A DNA stretch of 64,000 nucleotides, from the NCBI RefSeq assembly GCF_963678635.1, contig NC_087067.1, forward strand, positions 16,003,639-16,067,638, in the 5' to 3' direction. The DNA is from Symsagittifera roscoffensis. Lineage: Eukaryota; Xenacoelomorpha; Acoela; Convolutidae. Positions 36,476 through 47,412 of this stretch are shown here, piece by piece (positions within the stretch are counted from its first letter, which is position 1; each line of letters opens with the position of its first letter). The notes beneath the pieces were generated by a model. The model saw nothing but the letters and a program-made list of their open reading frames with translations. It did no database searches and was not told where the DNA came from. A program made the translations under genes and the position numbers.

Positions 36476-37324
36476 AAGAAATACTTGACCCGTCGTCGAA
36501 AAACGGCTCTAAAATCATGAGTCATTTTGCGGCGATGATTGAAATAACCAAAAAAAAAGAACTGTTCCGGCAAATATTTCTGACAAAATAACTTTTCGAT
36601 CTCTCCGCAAGATTCTCATTAGCTGTTATGCTTTCTCTAAGTTTTGCTCAATTTTCTGGTATACACTTCTAAGACCGCTCCTTCCGTGTACGTCTTTTGA
36701 ACCGTTCCTTGCGAAAAAAATTCCAGTACGATCTAAAATAAAATAGGTCTCAAAACATTGAACAAAAATGGGGGAAAAAACGTTTTTCAAAATAAGCATA
36801 ATGCTGGTGGCAATTTTAGTGACCTTGAGATCCTAAATGACTCAGATGATAGATTGATGTTGGTTTATTCGATTTTTAACTCTGTGTTTTACGATCAAAG
36901 CCTAAAAATGGCTCTCGACCTCAAATGAGCTATTATAGCTTAATTAGCCTCGTTTAGACTCCTTGACTAAATATAAAGCTACCATAAAAGTTTTCACGGT
37001 CAAGAAAATCGCTGAGTCAATTTTTAGACAAATGTGTAAATGAAAGTTTATTCAGTCCTAAGATTAAATCAAGTCTCAAAAGTTTTTGGGTTTTTATGCT
37101 TAAAATTTGTCTCGAAAATTTACAATAAACATTGTACCCTATACAAAATTTTAAACTTGTTGTTCATAGAATGTTCAGAAAATTTAGCGTAGCGCAAATT
37201 TCAGATAAATACATGTAGTAAACCGTATGTTTGAGCTAGCTTTGATCAATTATTATTCCGATTGGCATGCGAACTAAGGAAGCCACTGGACCTGTAAGCA
37301 TATTTGATTGCCTTATTGTTCCGA

Positions 37325-38912
37325 CTTTCGATACGAAAGTAACGGAAAATTTGTGCTCGGGGTGGGTTTTTTCTTCAGACAAATTTCGACTTTTAACTAA
37401 CCATTTTTGACGGAATTTTTTAAGGTGTTGTTGTCTTGAGCTTAAATTTGAAAAGATATTTCAGCTGTGATCATTTTTTGTAAGGTTATGAAGGTTTAAA
37501 ATTTGCTATTTTAGCCATTTTGACCAATTTGGGACAATTAACGCGCGATATAATTCGCGCTATTAACGCGTAAGCGGAGATTTAATCCGTCTTATAAATC
37601 GTTCCAAATTGGTTGAACGAAGCTTATTTGCCATAAGTGATTTGTTACAGGGAACGAATTCTATCCTTTTGTACTTTATATGGCGTGTGGGGCGATGATT
37701 TTAATAAAAAATTTCAAATTTTAGAGAAAAAAAAATTTTCATTTTATTTTGTTTCATTTAATTTTTTAAATGTTATTACTGCTCCATAAACCTTAAAAGG
37801 CAGTCGGAACATTCAGGGCTTCGCCCTGATACCAGCAGTCTTGCAGTCTTGTTGTTACGGCTTTCGATACGAAAGTAACGGAATATTTGTGCTCGGGGTG
37901 GGTTTTTTTTCTTCAGACAAATTTCGACTTTTAACTAGCCATTTTTGACGGAATTTTTTATATCATTCAAAAGGTATTTTTGTCCTGAGCTTAAATTTGA
38001 AAAGATATTTCACCTGTGATCATTTTTGGTAAAATTATGAAGGTTTCAAGATTTCCATTTTAGCCATTTTGACCAATTTGGGACAATTAACGCGCGATAT
38101 AATTCGCGCTATTAACGCGTAAGCGGAGATTTAATCCGTCTTATAAATCGTTCCAAATTGGTTGAACGAAGCTTATTTGCCATAAGTGATTTGTTACAGG
38201 GAACGAATTCTATCCTTTTGTACTTTATATGGCGTGTGGGGCGATGATTTTAATAAAAAATTTCAAATTTTAGAGAAAAAAAAATTTTCATTTTATTTTG
38301 TTTCATTTAATTTTTTAAATGTTATTACTGCTCCATAAACCTTAAAAGGCAGTCGGAACATTCAGGGCTTCGCCCTGATACCAGCAGTCTTGCAGTCTTG
38401 TTGTTACGGCTTTCGATACGAAAGTAACGGAATATTTGTGCTCGGGGTGGGTTTTTTTTCTTCAGACAAATTTCGACTTTTAACTAGCCATTTTTGACGG
38501 ATTTTTTTTATATCATTCAAAAAGTATTGCTGTCCTGAGCTTAATATAGAAAAGATATTTTCGTAAAGTTATGAGAGTTTAAAATTTGCCATTTTGGCCA
38601 TTTTGACCAATTTGGGACAATTAACGCGCGATATAATTCGCGCTATTAATGCATGAGCGGAGATTGAATCTGTCTAATAAATCTTTCAAAATTAGTTGAA
38701 GGAGGTTATTTGCCATAATTGATTTGTTACAAGGAACGAAATTTTTATATGGCGTGTGGGGGGATGATTTTCATAAAAAACTTCAAATTTTAGAAAAAAA
38801 AATTCATTTTATTTTATTTCATTTAATTTCTTTATGTTTCTACTGCTGCTCCATAAACTTTAAAAGGCAGTCGGAACATTCAGTGCTTCGCTTTGATGCG
38901 AGCAGTTTTGTA
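37325..38912 (+). repeat. Three-copy tandem repeat of about 540 bp
   Basis: The units start at 37,325, 37,861 and 38,410 with the hairpin CTTTCG-ATA-CGAAAG, giving periods of 536 and 549 bp. Units 1 and 2 are almost identical and unit 3 is more diverged and shorter. Each unit includes GTGCTCGGGGTGGG, the palindromic GCGCGA-TATAAT-TCGCGC, GTACTTTATATGGCGTGTGG, and an end with AGGGCTTCGCCCT, another perfect hairpin in units 1 and 2. No protein is encoded. It may be a satellite seed or a non-autonomous element in tandem. Confidence 0.85.
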
Positions 38913-39043
38913 TAACTTTTAAAAACCACTCGTTACATCATAAAAACCATGAAGCTAATTAGAGACTGGGAAGTTATAGGAAAAAAAGTTAGTTAGAGAA
39001 AATTTTGCTTAAAGTAAATAAACTTTTGTTTTATTCTTTTCAG

Positions 39044-39247
39044 CTCGAAACTTTGAATAAAGTTACAAAAGAAATGATTGAAACCCTGTCAAACGTGCGG
39101 AATCGAAAATCGGAAAAAGAGACAAATATAATAAACAGCTCCGAAACTCTGAGGACACTGGGTGTTAAGCTGTCTCGCATTTCGAATGACCTCACCACTG
39201 AAATATATGGATCTACTAAGAACAAGCAACTGCAGCGGAGAGCAACA
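39044..39247 (+). CDS. Candidate exon of an unidentified coiled-coil host protein
   Basis: A 204-bp open segment (68 codons, phase 0 at both ends) is bordered by a strong acceptor (a T-rich run ending in TTTTCAG at 39,043) and a donor (GTAAGA from 39,248). The translation, LETLNKVTKEMIETLSN and onward to TKNKQLQRRAT, is polar and helical with heptad-like Leu/Ile spacing and fits a coiled coil. G and C content and codon choice are more gene-like than the surroundings. I do not recognise the family. The next phase-compatible candidate exon on this strand is at 61,348, beyond the LTR element, so the element would lie in the intron. Upstream exons were not found. Confidence 0.5.
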
Positions 39248-39878
39248 GTAAGATTTTTTTTGCTTTCTTTAAAATTTTTTTTAGCTTTCCAGTACGAAAA
39301 GCGATAAAAACGAGTTCAAGTTAAATTTTTTACGATTACAGAAAAAAAAATGGAAAAAAAAACATCTTTACTTATATTAAACTATGACATATTTTTGTGC
39401 TAAATCGCAAATGAATTTCAGAGAGAACGTTTGTAGCCAATGCACTCGAATTTGAGCAGCGCAGTTGAGCTTCTGAAGTTGGAGAAGCTATTAAATTAAG
39501 TAAACGGCCGAAAAAAAGAAGACCCGCACTGGAGTTTTATGAATCATAATCGATTATAATAAGTCTTCAGTCTCAACAAAAATCAAAAATAATTGACTAT
39601 AATTCAAAAAATGATTAAAAATTTTTACGCCGCATCATAAAAACCATTTTCATCAATTGTAATCGACTGTAATGGATTATCAAATTTTCTTTCTAAAATT
39701 TATCTGAATTTTTCAAACATAGTGCAATGTTTGTAAAAATTACAGTTACTTTTGACTTAATTTACGTTTATTTAGAAGAAAAAAACGAAAATCCTTTCTT
39801 TGATTGAGAAAAATTTTATCTTGTTTTCAATTTTTCCCTTAACCTACTTTTCGTATAATTTTTGTTTAGTTTCCCAAG

Positions 39879-39882
39879 TTAC
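39879..39882. repeat. Target-site duplication TTAC, left copy
   Basis: TTAC directly precedes the left LTR and is repeated directly after the right LTR at 58,741-58,744. A 4-bp duplication is usual for Ty3/gypsy integrases. Confidence 0.8.
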
Positions 39883-40273
39883 CGAGTTAGGACCGATGTG
39901 GTTAACTCATAGAGTAATTTCGGATAGGGTACACCGTCTGCTCGTCACGCTATCTTATTTTCGGCCGGATAGATTCGTGCAACTTCTTAGTCTAATACCG
40001 ATCCTAATCTTACTCTTATATTATCTAGTCTCAGGTTCTTTAACTAGTCTCTGCTAATACTGGTTTATTGCGGCTGCTGAAGTTCTCTTGGAGAGGCAAC
40101 TAATTTCTAAGTTAAATTCAAATCTCTCTGGTGCTGAAATTACAAGTAATTTCAGCACTTACAAATAAGTGGGTTGTTAGTTAGATGGATCATGATTGGT
40201 TAATATTAAATACTTTACAGTGGTAAAATATCTAATTTATCCAATCATAAAATATAGTTTAGATCAGGTTCCA
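39883..40273 (-). repeat. 3' LTR (391 bp)
   Basis: On the minus strand it starts TGGAACCTGATC and ends ACTCG, where the other LTR ends ACTCA, the expected TG...CA form. It matches 58,343-58,740 throughout except for about six substitutions, a 12-bp segment present only here and a 19-bp segment present only in the other copy. Confidence 0.95.
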
Positions 40274-41858
40274 CCCATCCGGGTTTTACAGAGTTTTTTA
40301 GAATTGTCTTTCTGCAATTCAAAGGATGGATGATGGACGTTGGTATTTGGCGAACATCATATTCTTATCCGGTTTCTCTTGTTAGAGAAGTTCCAGGACG
40401 CTGGAATGATGGATATCAATCGTTGTGTTTTTTCGTGACAACGATTGTGTTTCCCAACGAAATCAATCTGATTTCAGAATGGTTTGCTATGACGGGTTTT
40501 TCTGTTTTATGTAGAGAACTTCTTTTGTGTTCGACGTCGTCTGGGAATGGCGTGGAGATTGTGCGTGGAGGGGATGCCTTGTTACTCGGATCTGTACGTA
40601 TACTTGAACATCGAGGTGGTCATTGGTCTAGTTCAATGAAGTCCTTTTCAGCGAAGTCAAGTCGTACTCTAAATCCTTTGAGTTGTGATTGTGGACGTCA
40701 TATTGGTTGTGGTTGGCCATTCTTTTTCGAGTTTAGTGGGGTCATTTTGTCTTTGGATGTTCGTCTTTGTTGTTGTATTCTGATCTATATACTGCAAGGT
40801 ATAATTTTTATTCGTTCAGTTTTTTAATTATTATTTTAGTTAGTTGTTTTCATAAAAGCATTTTGTTTTAGTTCGGTTATTTTGAAGAGTTACTCACCCT
40901 TGAGTACCTCTTATTAAAAATAGAAGTGTGGTCACAAAGCGTGTATGTAGCGCGGTGGGTTAGGCCGGCTATAGAGCATGCTCAGGACGTCCTCTCTGGT
41001 GGGTTAGGCCAGGAGTGGGAGTATGATTTCGTGCGGTTTCTGTGAGAGGTCCTGTTATGTGATAACGTTTTATGTCGGGTTTGTGGTGGTTTTTCTTATG
41101 TTTCGTTGGTTGTGTCCTTTTTTCAAAAATCAAATTGTTTTTGGTATGGGTTTGTCTTTCGACTTTTTTGTGTTTTATTATTTCTTTCTTAGACTTTATA
41201 ATAGTCTTCAAAAGATCAAATTATCCAGTTTTAAACTGGGTTAATCCGGTTTGGGTACCGTTGGTTTTCTTTTCTTAGTCATGCTGTTATTCTATGATTT
41301 GTGGTGTTTAGTAAGCTGCGTTGGTTAGTTTTGCTTAGTATATAATTCCTTTCCAACCGGGTTAAAGGAAAGTTTGAAACTTGTTATCGTGTGTTAGAGT
41401 TATTGAGTGTGAAAACTTGAAACTGAATTTCATTATTTAAACAATTCTTCGTGGGCGAGCTGTGCGAGTTTGGATAGAATTCTTGTGCGAGTGAATGAAA
41501 ATATCAAAAGGTTAGTACTGCATTTTCGTTTTATTAATTTACTACATAGAATTTTAATTTTACTGCTAGTTTTTGGGAAAAATTAAATTACAAATTTTCA
41601 TTTTTTTTGAAATTTACTGCTTTTGGGGAAACAATTTATAAGTCAATTTACTACATTTGGTATAAATTTGATCAGTTTATCTTGTGGAAAATATTAGTGA
41701 AGTGAAGAATCTAACAAGTTTATTTTTTATTTTGCTTTTTTGTTTCTTCAGATGATCCTGGTATGAAGGCTAAAGATTTAAATGAAACATGAGTAAAGAA
41801 TGGTTAGTATTTATTTTAAATTTATTAGTGAAATATATATGTAAATTATACTTACTTG
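40274..41858 (-). other. 3' untranslated part of the LTR element
   Basis: Between the last sense-strand frame and the 3' LTR lie about 1.6 kb without sense coding potential. I see no clean polypurine tract: the bases just inside the LTR read CCCGGATGGG on the minus strand. A 165-codon frame runs on the opposite strand (40,330-40,827). Confidence 0.5.
40330..40827 (+). CDS. Antisense 165-codon frame beside the 3' LTR
   Basis: A continuous plus-strand frame, opposite to the element's own genes, begins 57 bases inside the 3' LTR with an ATG. The translation has several cysteines, a serine-rich middle (about residues 95-120) and a hydrophobic C-terminus (about 130-165) that could be a membrane segment. 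The local base composition is less AT-rich than in the rest of the element. No family is recognised. Long antisense frames near the 3' end are known in some large plant LTR elements. Here it may be a captured gene or chance, and neither is proven. Confidence 0.3.
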   Translation: MMDVGIWRTSYSYPVSLVREVPGRWNDGYQSLCFFVTTIVFPNEINLISEWFAMTGFSVLCRELLLCSTSSGNGVEIVRGGDALLLGSVRILEHRGGHWSSSMKSFSAKSSRTLNPLSCDCGRHIGCGWPFFFEFSGVILSLDVRLCCCILIYILQGIIFIRSVF

Positions 41859-42262
41859 TTAGTCGTCGGGGAAAAAATCGTGGGGGGAGATGTCGTGTAT
41901 TATGTCGGAGTTTGTTAGTAATTTTGCTAGTATGCGAATGATGTTTTTAGTTTGAAGCTGTGGCCAAAGCAATTGAAGTGCTTTAATAGTTTTTAGTTCT
42001 TCAGTGCCAACTGCAAACTCATAAGGTGTGTTTTGAATGAGATTATATAATTTGTGATTGTATTTAGTGTTGTGGATGATTTCTAATATTGGGATTTCTA
42101 TAGGTTGGATAAATTCATGTGGGATAAGGAAGGGTCTGGATTCTTCTGCGTTAAAGGTCTTCGTGATGGGACAAAATATATAAATTTGGGTTATGGGATC
42201 ATAATTGCGGAGGATACCGTGAAGGTTAGTATCCAGGTTAGAAAAAATGGTGAAGTGTATTT
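41859..42262 (-). CDS. Accessory frame B of the LTR element, no ATG
   Basis: About 134 codons are open on the minus strand without an internal methionine start, which would fit a 3' exon of a spliced message. The translation includes LRNYDPITQIYIFCPITKTF, FLIPHEFIQPIEIPILEII and NTPYEFAVGTEELKTIKALQ. It appears related to the neighbouring frame at 42,371-42,853: both have an LxxxxPxT segment, then a KTF, then an (x)TPYxF motif at similar spacing. No known domain is recognised. Confidence 0.45.
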
Positions 42263-42370
42263 AGAGTTAAGAAACTGAAAACGGTGGTGTGGTTGTCTTG
42301 ATGGAGTGTGTAGATCAAAATGATTTTGTATGAAGCGATAATATGTATATGTGTGGGTTTGTTTAGTGCG

Positions 42371-42853
42371 TTACATAATGTCGTTTGAGCAGTGCAAATC
42401 GCGTTCATGTGGTGCAAGGAAGTCGAAGGTTAGTGAAAATAATTGAAATTTTTCTTTAAAACTTTCGTAAGCTTGCATGTCGGTTAGTGCTTCAGAAATG
42501 ATGTGATCAAATTTTCGATCAAATATATTGAGTGTAAATACATATGGTGTTTTGATGAAGAATTTTTCTGTTAGTTGTGGGTTAGCGAAGCGATCATCAT
42601 TTAAAAATTGGTCTTGGTTAGTTCGGATGATGTTATGATCGTAATATTCTAGCGTAAATTCGTTAGCGCGGGGTGCAGTGAATGTTTTTAGTGATTTTTT
42701 ATATCCTATATAAGTAAATTGTCTATGTGTTAGTGGTGTGGTGAGTCGATATAGCATATCTTGATTTCTTTCTATATCGTTATGAGTATTAGATAATGGT
42801 AGGCAAAGGGGATTAGTAAAATGATAATATGGTGTCCAATGAAGTGTAGGCAT
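42371..42853 (-). CDS. Accessory frame A of the LTR element, 160 codons
   Basis: An ATG-initiated minus-strand frame encoding a polar protein without signal peptide or membrane segment. The central part reads LYRLTTPLTHRQFTYIGYKK and SLKTFTAPRANEFTLEYYDH, and later IKTPYVFTLNIFDRKFDHII. It resembles frame B (41,859-42,262), so the two may be an old tandem duplication. The location after the envelope is where complex retroviruses keep accessory genes, but no homologue is recognised and no function can be given. Confidence 0.5.
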   Translation of the reverse strand: MPTLHWTPYYHFTNPLCLPLSNTHNDIERNQDMLYRLTTPLTHRQFTYIGYKKSLKTFTAPRANEFTLEYYDHNIIRTNQDQFLNDDRFANPQLTEKFFIKTPYVFTLNIFDRKFDHIISEALTDMQAYESFKEKFQLFSLTFDFLAPHERDLHCSNDIM

Positions 42854-42942
42854 TAAAACATGTTCATCTACAAAACTACGTGTGTCGTTAGTGTCATGAG
42901 GGGTGTTTAAGGTATATTGTGGAAAAGAAGGTAAGGTGATTG

Positions 42943-43651
42943 CTAGAAAATCTTTCGTGTTAGTGTGATGTGGATGATTAATATATTCACGGCTGTTCCT
43001 GGTTTGGTTGGGAATGGATGGTTTGTGAATTTTCTTTTAAAAGTGCGATAAGCTCTCTTAGTGATATTTGATGATTCGGTGGAAGTGGATGATTGTGCTA
43101 ATGATGCAGAATAAGCTGAAGAGGGTGTAGGGGTAGGTGGGTTTGAGGATTCTATTGTGGAAGAAATCTGATTCATAGTGGGGGTGTTAAGTTGTAATGG
43201 TTGTTGTTGTAGGGTGATAAAATTATCTAGTTCTTGGGAGATTTGGGGAATATCTGGAGAATTGGATGATCGGTCTGAATGAAATGAAGAGTAGGTTGGG
43301 GGTGACTTGTGAAGCATAAGAGGGTGTAGAAATGGATGGGAGTGGGTTATTTGGTGGGATTGGTTGAAAAGGAGGTTTTGAAAAAATTGAGGGGTTGGTT
43401 TGAAAATTATTGGATGGAGATGGTTCAGAGTCTGCAAATGCATCAGGGGTTTCAATATTAGGGTTATTGATTTGTGAAATGGAGTATAAAACTGAAATAT
43501 TTGAATTAGTGTCTGAATTCATGCCTGATGTTATATTACTAGTTGGGAAATCGGGTGGCGGGAAAGCAAAAAGTGGAATTATTGTAATTGGAGTGTTGAG
43601 GTTGGTTGGATGGGAATTTGAGCAGTGTAGGGATCCAAGTTGTCGGCTCAT
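42943..43651 (-). CDS. Pro/Ser/Asn-rich frames after the envelope region
   Basis: Two long minus-strand frames overlap here, both rich in proline, serine and asparagine and thus likely disordered. The first begins with ATG at 43,651, sharing four bases (ATGA) with the stop of the envelope-region frame, an arrangement known from coupled termination and reinitiation. The second has a basic stretch near its end (ITKRAYRTFKRKF) that could bind nucleic acid or act as a nuclear signal. Which frame is coding at each point is unclear. No family is recognised. Confidence 0.4.
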
Positions 43652-46276
43652 TGTGGGCTAAAAAAATTATTATTTAGAGACTGAAAAGCGGTGGTATGGG
43701 GTTGTTCGATAATTTGTTTATATGTATTTTCATCTTGTGAATGATGTGTCATTATATGTTGTATGGGACTTTGCGATATGTTTGGTCTAAAATTTGGATT
43801 ATGTGTTATTGCTAAATTTCGAAAATTTCGTGGGACTAGAGATAATGGATGGTTATGTGGTAGGGGTGGTAACTGTGGTGCTGTAGGCGTTACCTCTATA
43901 TTATTATGTTCTTCGTCGTACGTGTTCTGTCTTGTCGCTATTTTTGAATTGTATTCTTTTATTTGTGCGTCTAAAAGAATTTTGTTTATTGATGATGAAA
44001 AAATTCCAAAAAATCCTGCAAATAGTATGCGTGCTACACTTGCTTGTCTATTTACTTGTGTGTGTATAGCGCATGTATTATATATTCCTTTTAAAAGTGA
44101 AAAAAGAAATCCTATAAAGTTAAACATTGCGTATAAAATAGTCATTTTTTCTAAGATGTAATAGGGCCATCCTAAAAAATCAAGAATTTCATTGTTTAGT
44201 GTAACAAAGCTAAAAATATTTATAGGTGAGATATCTTGTGGTCGGTATTTTTCACCGTTTAGATATATATAGTCTTTAATGTCTTTAAAATATCCGCTAA
44301 AATCTTGTGTATATATATCTGCAAATCCTGCGGTTTCGGCAAGTTTGCGTAAGTTTTGGTCAATTGATTGTCTTTGTATAGTGTCCATTTGTGTTAATAA
44401 TTCTTGGAATTGTTGTGTTCTAATGTGATGTTGGATATCGGATTTTGAATATATTCCAATTGATTGTAAGTCGATATTTGGGTTTCGAGCAATAGCTCTA
44501 ATGCTTTCTGGTGAAAATTTTTTGAGTGATTGCATTAATGTGGGGTATGGGGTAAGAAGGTAATATTTATCATCATCAGGGTTCAGTTGTACTACATTGT
44601 GGCTATTTTCTGATCCACATGGGACTGCGGTATCCCAGAAATAGGTTCGTCTTGAAAGTGTGTCAACGAAATGTACTTTTTTTTTATAAAAGATAGGGAT
44701 TCTTTTATAACATCGTTTATCTTCAAAAACATATAGTGGTGATACTTTTTTGGTACAGGTATAAAACCATAAAATAGTCTTCGTAAAATAGTCTTCTAAA
44801 AAATTTGATCTATTTCCTGATAGTAAATATCCTGCGTAGGGTATTTTTAATACTGCTAGTTCAAGTGATTGTAAGATTTGTGTCCGTTCTAATTCGCATA
44901 GTTGGCGAAGTGTTTCTAATTCAGAGAGTGACATTTCCTGAAAAATTCGGCTAATTGTGTAGTCTAATTCCTATCTAAGTGAATATCATAGTGGATATTA
45001 CCAAAATAAGAATTATTCATTAGTGATAGTTCTTGTAAACGTGTGCTTTTAGTGTCATGGGGCTTTAGATGTCCACCAGGTTGACCATTACTTTTTTGAA
45101 AATTAACTGGTATATATGATGTTCCTTCGTTTAGAGGATGACTTGTGGCATAAGGGTCAGTTTTTATTTTTCCAGTGGTCATGTCGAAACCTTTTTCGTA
45201 TTCAACTAATATTTCAGAATATTGTGTTTTGTGAAGTGGGTTTCTGTATTTGCATGCAAGTTCTGTTTCTTGATATATTTGAAAACGTGTCAATTTATTT
45301 TCTATATTGTGAATGTTTCTAAAATCAGTACTTTGTTTTCGTGATGGATTTACTTGTTCATATGGAATTGATTGTATAAAATATTTTTCGTGAAATTTTA
45401 TCATTCGGGCGTGTATTTTTGCTACTTGAAATGTTGTACATGTATCTTCGGGAAACCAAACAATTGTTGCTTGTGTTCGTGTTGTAGGGTCACAATAACC
45501 TTGATCGTTTTTACAAGGTAATCTAATTCCTTGATAGATCATTGTGTTGTCAGATAAATCTCGTGTGAGTTGTATTTTTTCGAGTTGTATTTTCCAATCG
45601 AAAAACATTATTTCTTGATATCCTTTATTTTTTGTGTCTGCTTTGCAGTTTGATGGGTTATTTATACCAATGTGTGGTATCCAGTGTTTATCGTGTATGT
45701 CATAAGTTAATCTTCCGTGTGCGCCGTTGTATGGGTATTTTTCATCTAATTTTATATGTCCTTGATATCTTTCAAGTTCTGCTTGATGTACAGAATCTGC
45801 AAAAACTTGGAAATATACTAACTTTCTATCTTTGTTTTTATTTCTTGTGATATTTAGTCTGAGTAACTCGTTTTTACAATCTTCGGGATTGAGATGTAAA
45901 AGTCGTTCGATACTCTCGTACTCTGGTAGAATGATTCGTGGTCAAGTCGGTTTTTATTTCCATTTGAGACTTGTGAACAATGTACTTTCTTTTCGGAAAA
46001 TGTTGCTGTGAATTTATATCCTATAACTGTTGTTGCTCGGGCTTTTGAATAGAGTGTCGCTATTACATTTGTAGTTTCTATAGCTTGTGGTTCTGTTTCG
46101 CATTGTGATACTTGATTTATTGCATATTTGTGTAGTGTTTTTTGTTCATTTTCTTCACAATCGTAATGTGTTACTAATAAGTCTTGGGGTCCTGTGCGGG
46201 GAGAAGGATTTATGTTCTGATCGGAAATTACTAGAAAAAAGAGTTGGAGAAAAATTAATATTTTTAGAATATACAT
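43648..46276 (-). pseudogene. env: Envelope region, chuvirus-type glycoprotein-like fossil
   Basis: The upstream frame begins with an apparent signal peptide (YILKILIFLQLFFLVISDQ), followed by a paired-cysteine ectodomain including THYDCEEN and VHCSQVSNG. Further on are LPCKNDQGYC with IVWFPEDTC, then CYKRIPIFYKKKVHFVD with a following PCG, and a hydrophobic membrane segment (ILYAMFNFIGFLFSLLKG) with a Pro-rich cytoplasmic tail. The cysteine pattern, the CYxxIP-FVD stretch and the order of parts recall glycoproteins of chuviruses and the envelopes some invertebrate LTR elements took from them. The region is spread over more than one frame, so it is treated as a broken fossil. Such envelopes are generally made from a spliced RNA. 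Confidence 0.6.
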
Positions 46277-47412
46277 GTGTATGATAATCCTGCGTATGGG
46301 TTATAAAATGTGATGTAACCAATTGTCTTTTTGGTATATCTGTCGTATTTATATATTACTTCAGTTGTTATAAATGGTGGTGGTAGTAATTGAGCTGTTA
46401 TATTTGGTGGGTTTAATGAGTAAGGATGTTGAGCAATGTTGTTTAGTTTAACCGTGATTTCAAATTTTAATTGTAGACTATTTTGTTGGAGTATTTGGAT
46501 GTTATGATCACGAATGTCTTCGTGGATATCTTGTCTATATTGTAATCTATTAAGTGCCCAGTTGTGTAGTCGGTTACTTTCTGGGTGCTGTCCAAATAAT
46601 GGTGGAGGTGCTGTGAATGTATTCCAGTCTAATCTTAGAGGGATATTTGTTGATGATTGTTCTCGGTATCTAGCGTCGAGGTTATTTGGAAAATTAAAAG
46701 GAAAAGGTGTCGGTGAAATTTGGCTTATTGATGGTGTTGATGGTAGTGATAATGTTTCTGGTAGTGATGATGATGTTGTTGTATCGGTAGAAATATCTAG
46801 TGGATCATTTATTAAATTGGGTTCACCTTGTGTGAATGATTGTGTTGTCCAATATGGTAGTCGTGATGTTTGGTTTGGAGGGTTAAAGGGATTTTCACGT
46901 ATTTGTTCAGATGTTGGTGTTGAACCTAAGTAATCTGAGGGTAGACTTGAGGTGCTAGGTTGTGAAAGAAGCGTAGGGGTTTCTGGTAATATACCAATTG
47001 GGTTTTCCGGAGTACTTTGTGATGGGGATTGGGGTATATCAAAATGAACTCGGCGGGTTTGAAAATTTCTGTTTCGTCGAGGATGTATAATTTGTCTATT
47101 TATTTCAACTGTATTTTGATTTTGACTAAGATTTCTACTTAATTCTTGTGGTAGTGTTGGGTACAAGTTATATGTTGGTTCACTTAGAGGTGCTGGTCGT
47201 TGAACTGGTTCTAGTGGTTCAGATAAGCGAGCGTGTCGTTCTTCAAAGGTATATGGGTTATCTTGGAAAGAAATTCGTGTAGATGTATGGGGGTTTTGGG
47301 TAGTTGTAGGTGGTGTTGGGTTATCTTGGGATGATGTCGGTAAAGACTGACTGTGTGATTGTTGGTTAGCAATTTTTGAGGGTTTTTTATTGATATTTTT
47401 TAGTGAAAAAAT
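46264..47412 (-). CDS. Pro/Ser-rich frame ahead of the envelope region
   Basis: About 380 codons are open without an ATG near the 5' end, consistent with translation from a spliced message. An acceptor-like CTTTTTCTAG lies just upstream near 47,437 on the minus strand. The N-terminal two thirds are rich in Pro, Ser, Thr and Asn and probably disordered. The C-terminal third (from about RLDWNTFTAPPPLFG) looks folded. Its end overlaps the start of the envelope signal peptide by 13 bases. It could be an extra structural or regulatory protein. No family is recognised. Confidence 0.4.
   Translation of the reverse strand: MFSLKNINKKPSKIANQQSHSQSLPTSSQDNPTPPTTTQNPHTSTRISFQDNPYTFEERHARLSEPLEPVQRPAPLSEPTYNLYPTLPQELSRNLSQNQNTVEINRQIIHPRRNRNFQTRRVHFDIPQSPSQSTPENPIGILPETPTLLSQPSTSSLPSDYLGSTPTSEQIRENPFNPPNQTSRLPYWTTQSFTQGEPNLINDPLDISTDTTTSSSLPETLSLPSTPSISQISPTPFPFNFPNNLDARYREQSSTNIPLRLDWNTFTAPPPLFGQHPESNRLHNWALNRLQYRQDIHEDIRDHNIQILQQNSLQLKFEITVKLNNIAQHPYSLNPPNITAQLLPPPFITTEVIYKYDRYTKKTIGYITFYNPYAGLSYTCIF

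Larger units (their letters stand above)
34764..37316. other. Mostly non-coding interval
   Basis: Contains a foldback element (35,043-35,251), a purine-rich stretch of imperfect GTCGAAA-like repeats (about 35,570-35,830) and one short coding-like piece (36,356-36,475). Nothing else stands out. Confidence 0.45.

Noticed and set aside
46514-46933. Plus-strand 139-codon frame across the Pro/Ser-rich region
   Set aside because: It mirrors the biased composition of the minus-strand frame and has no independent features.
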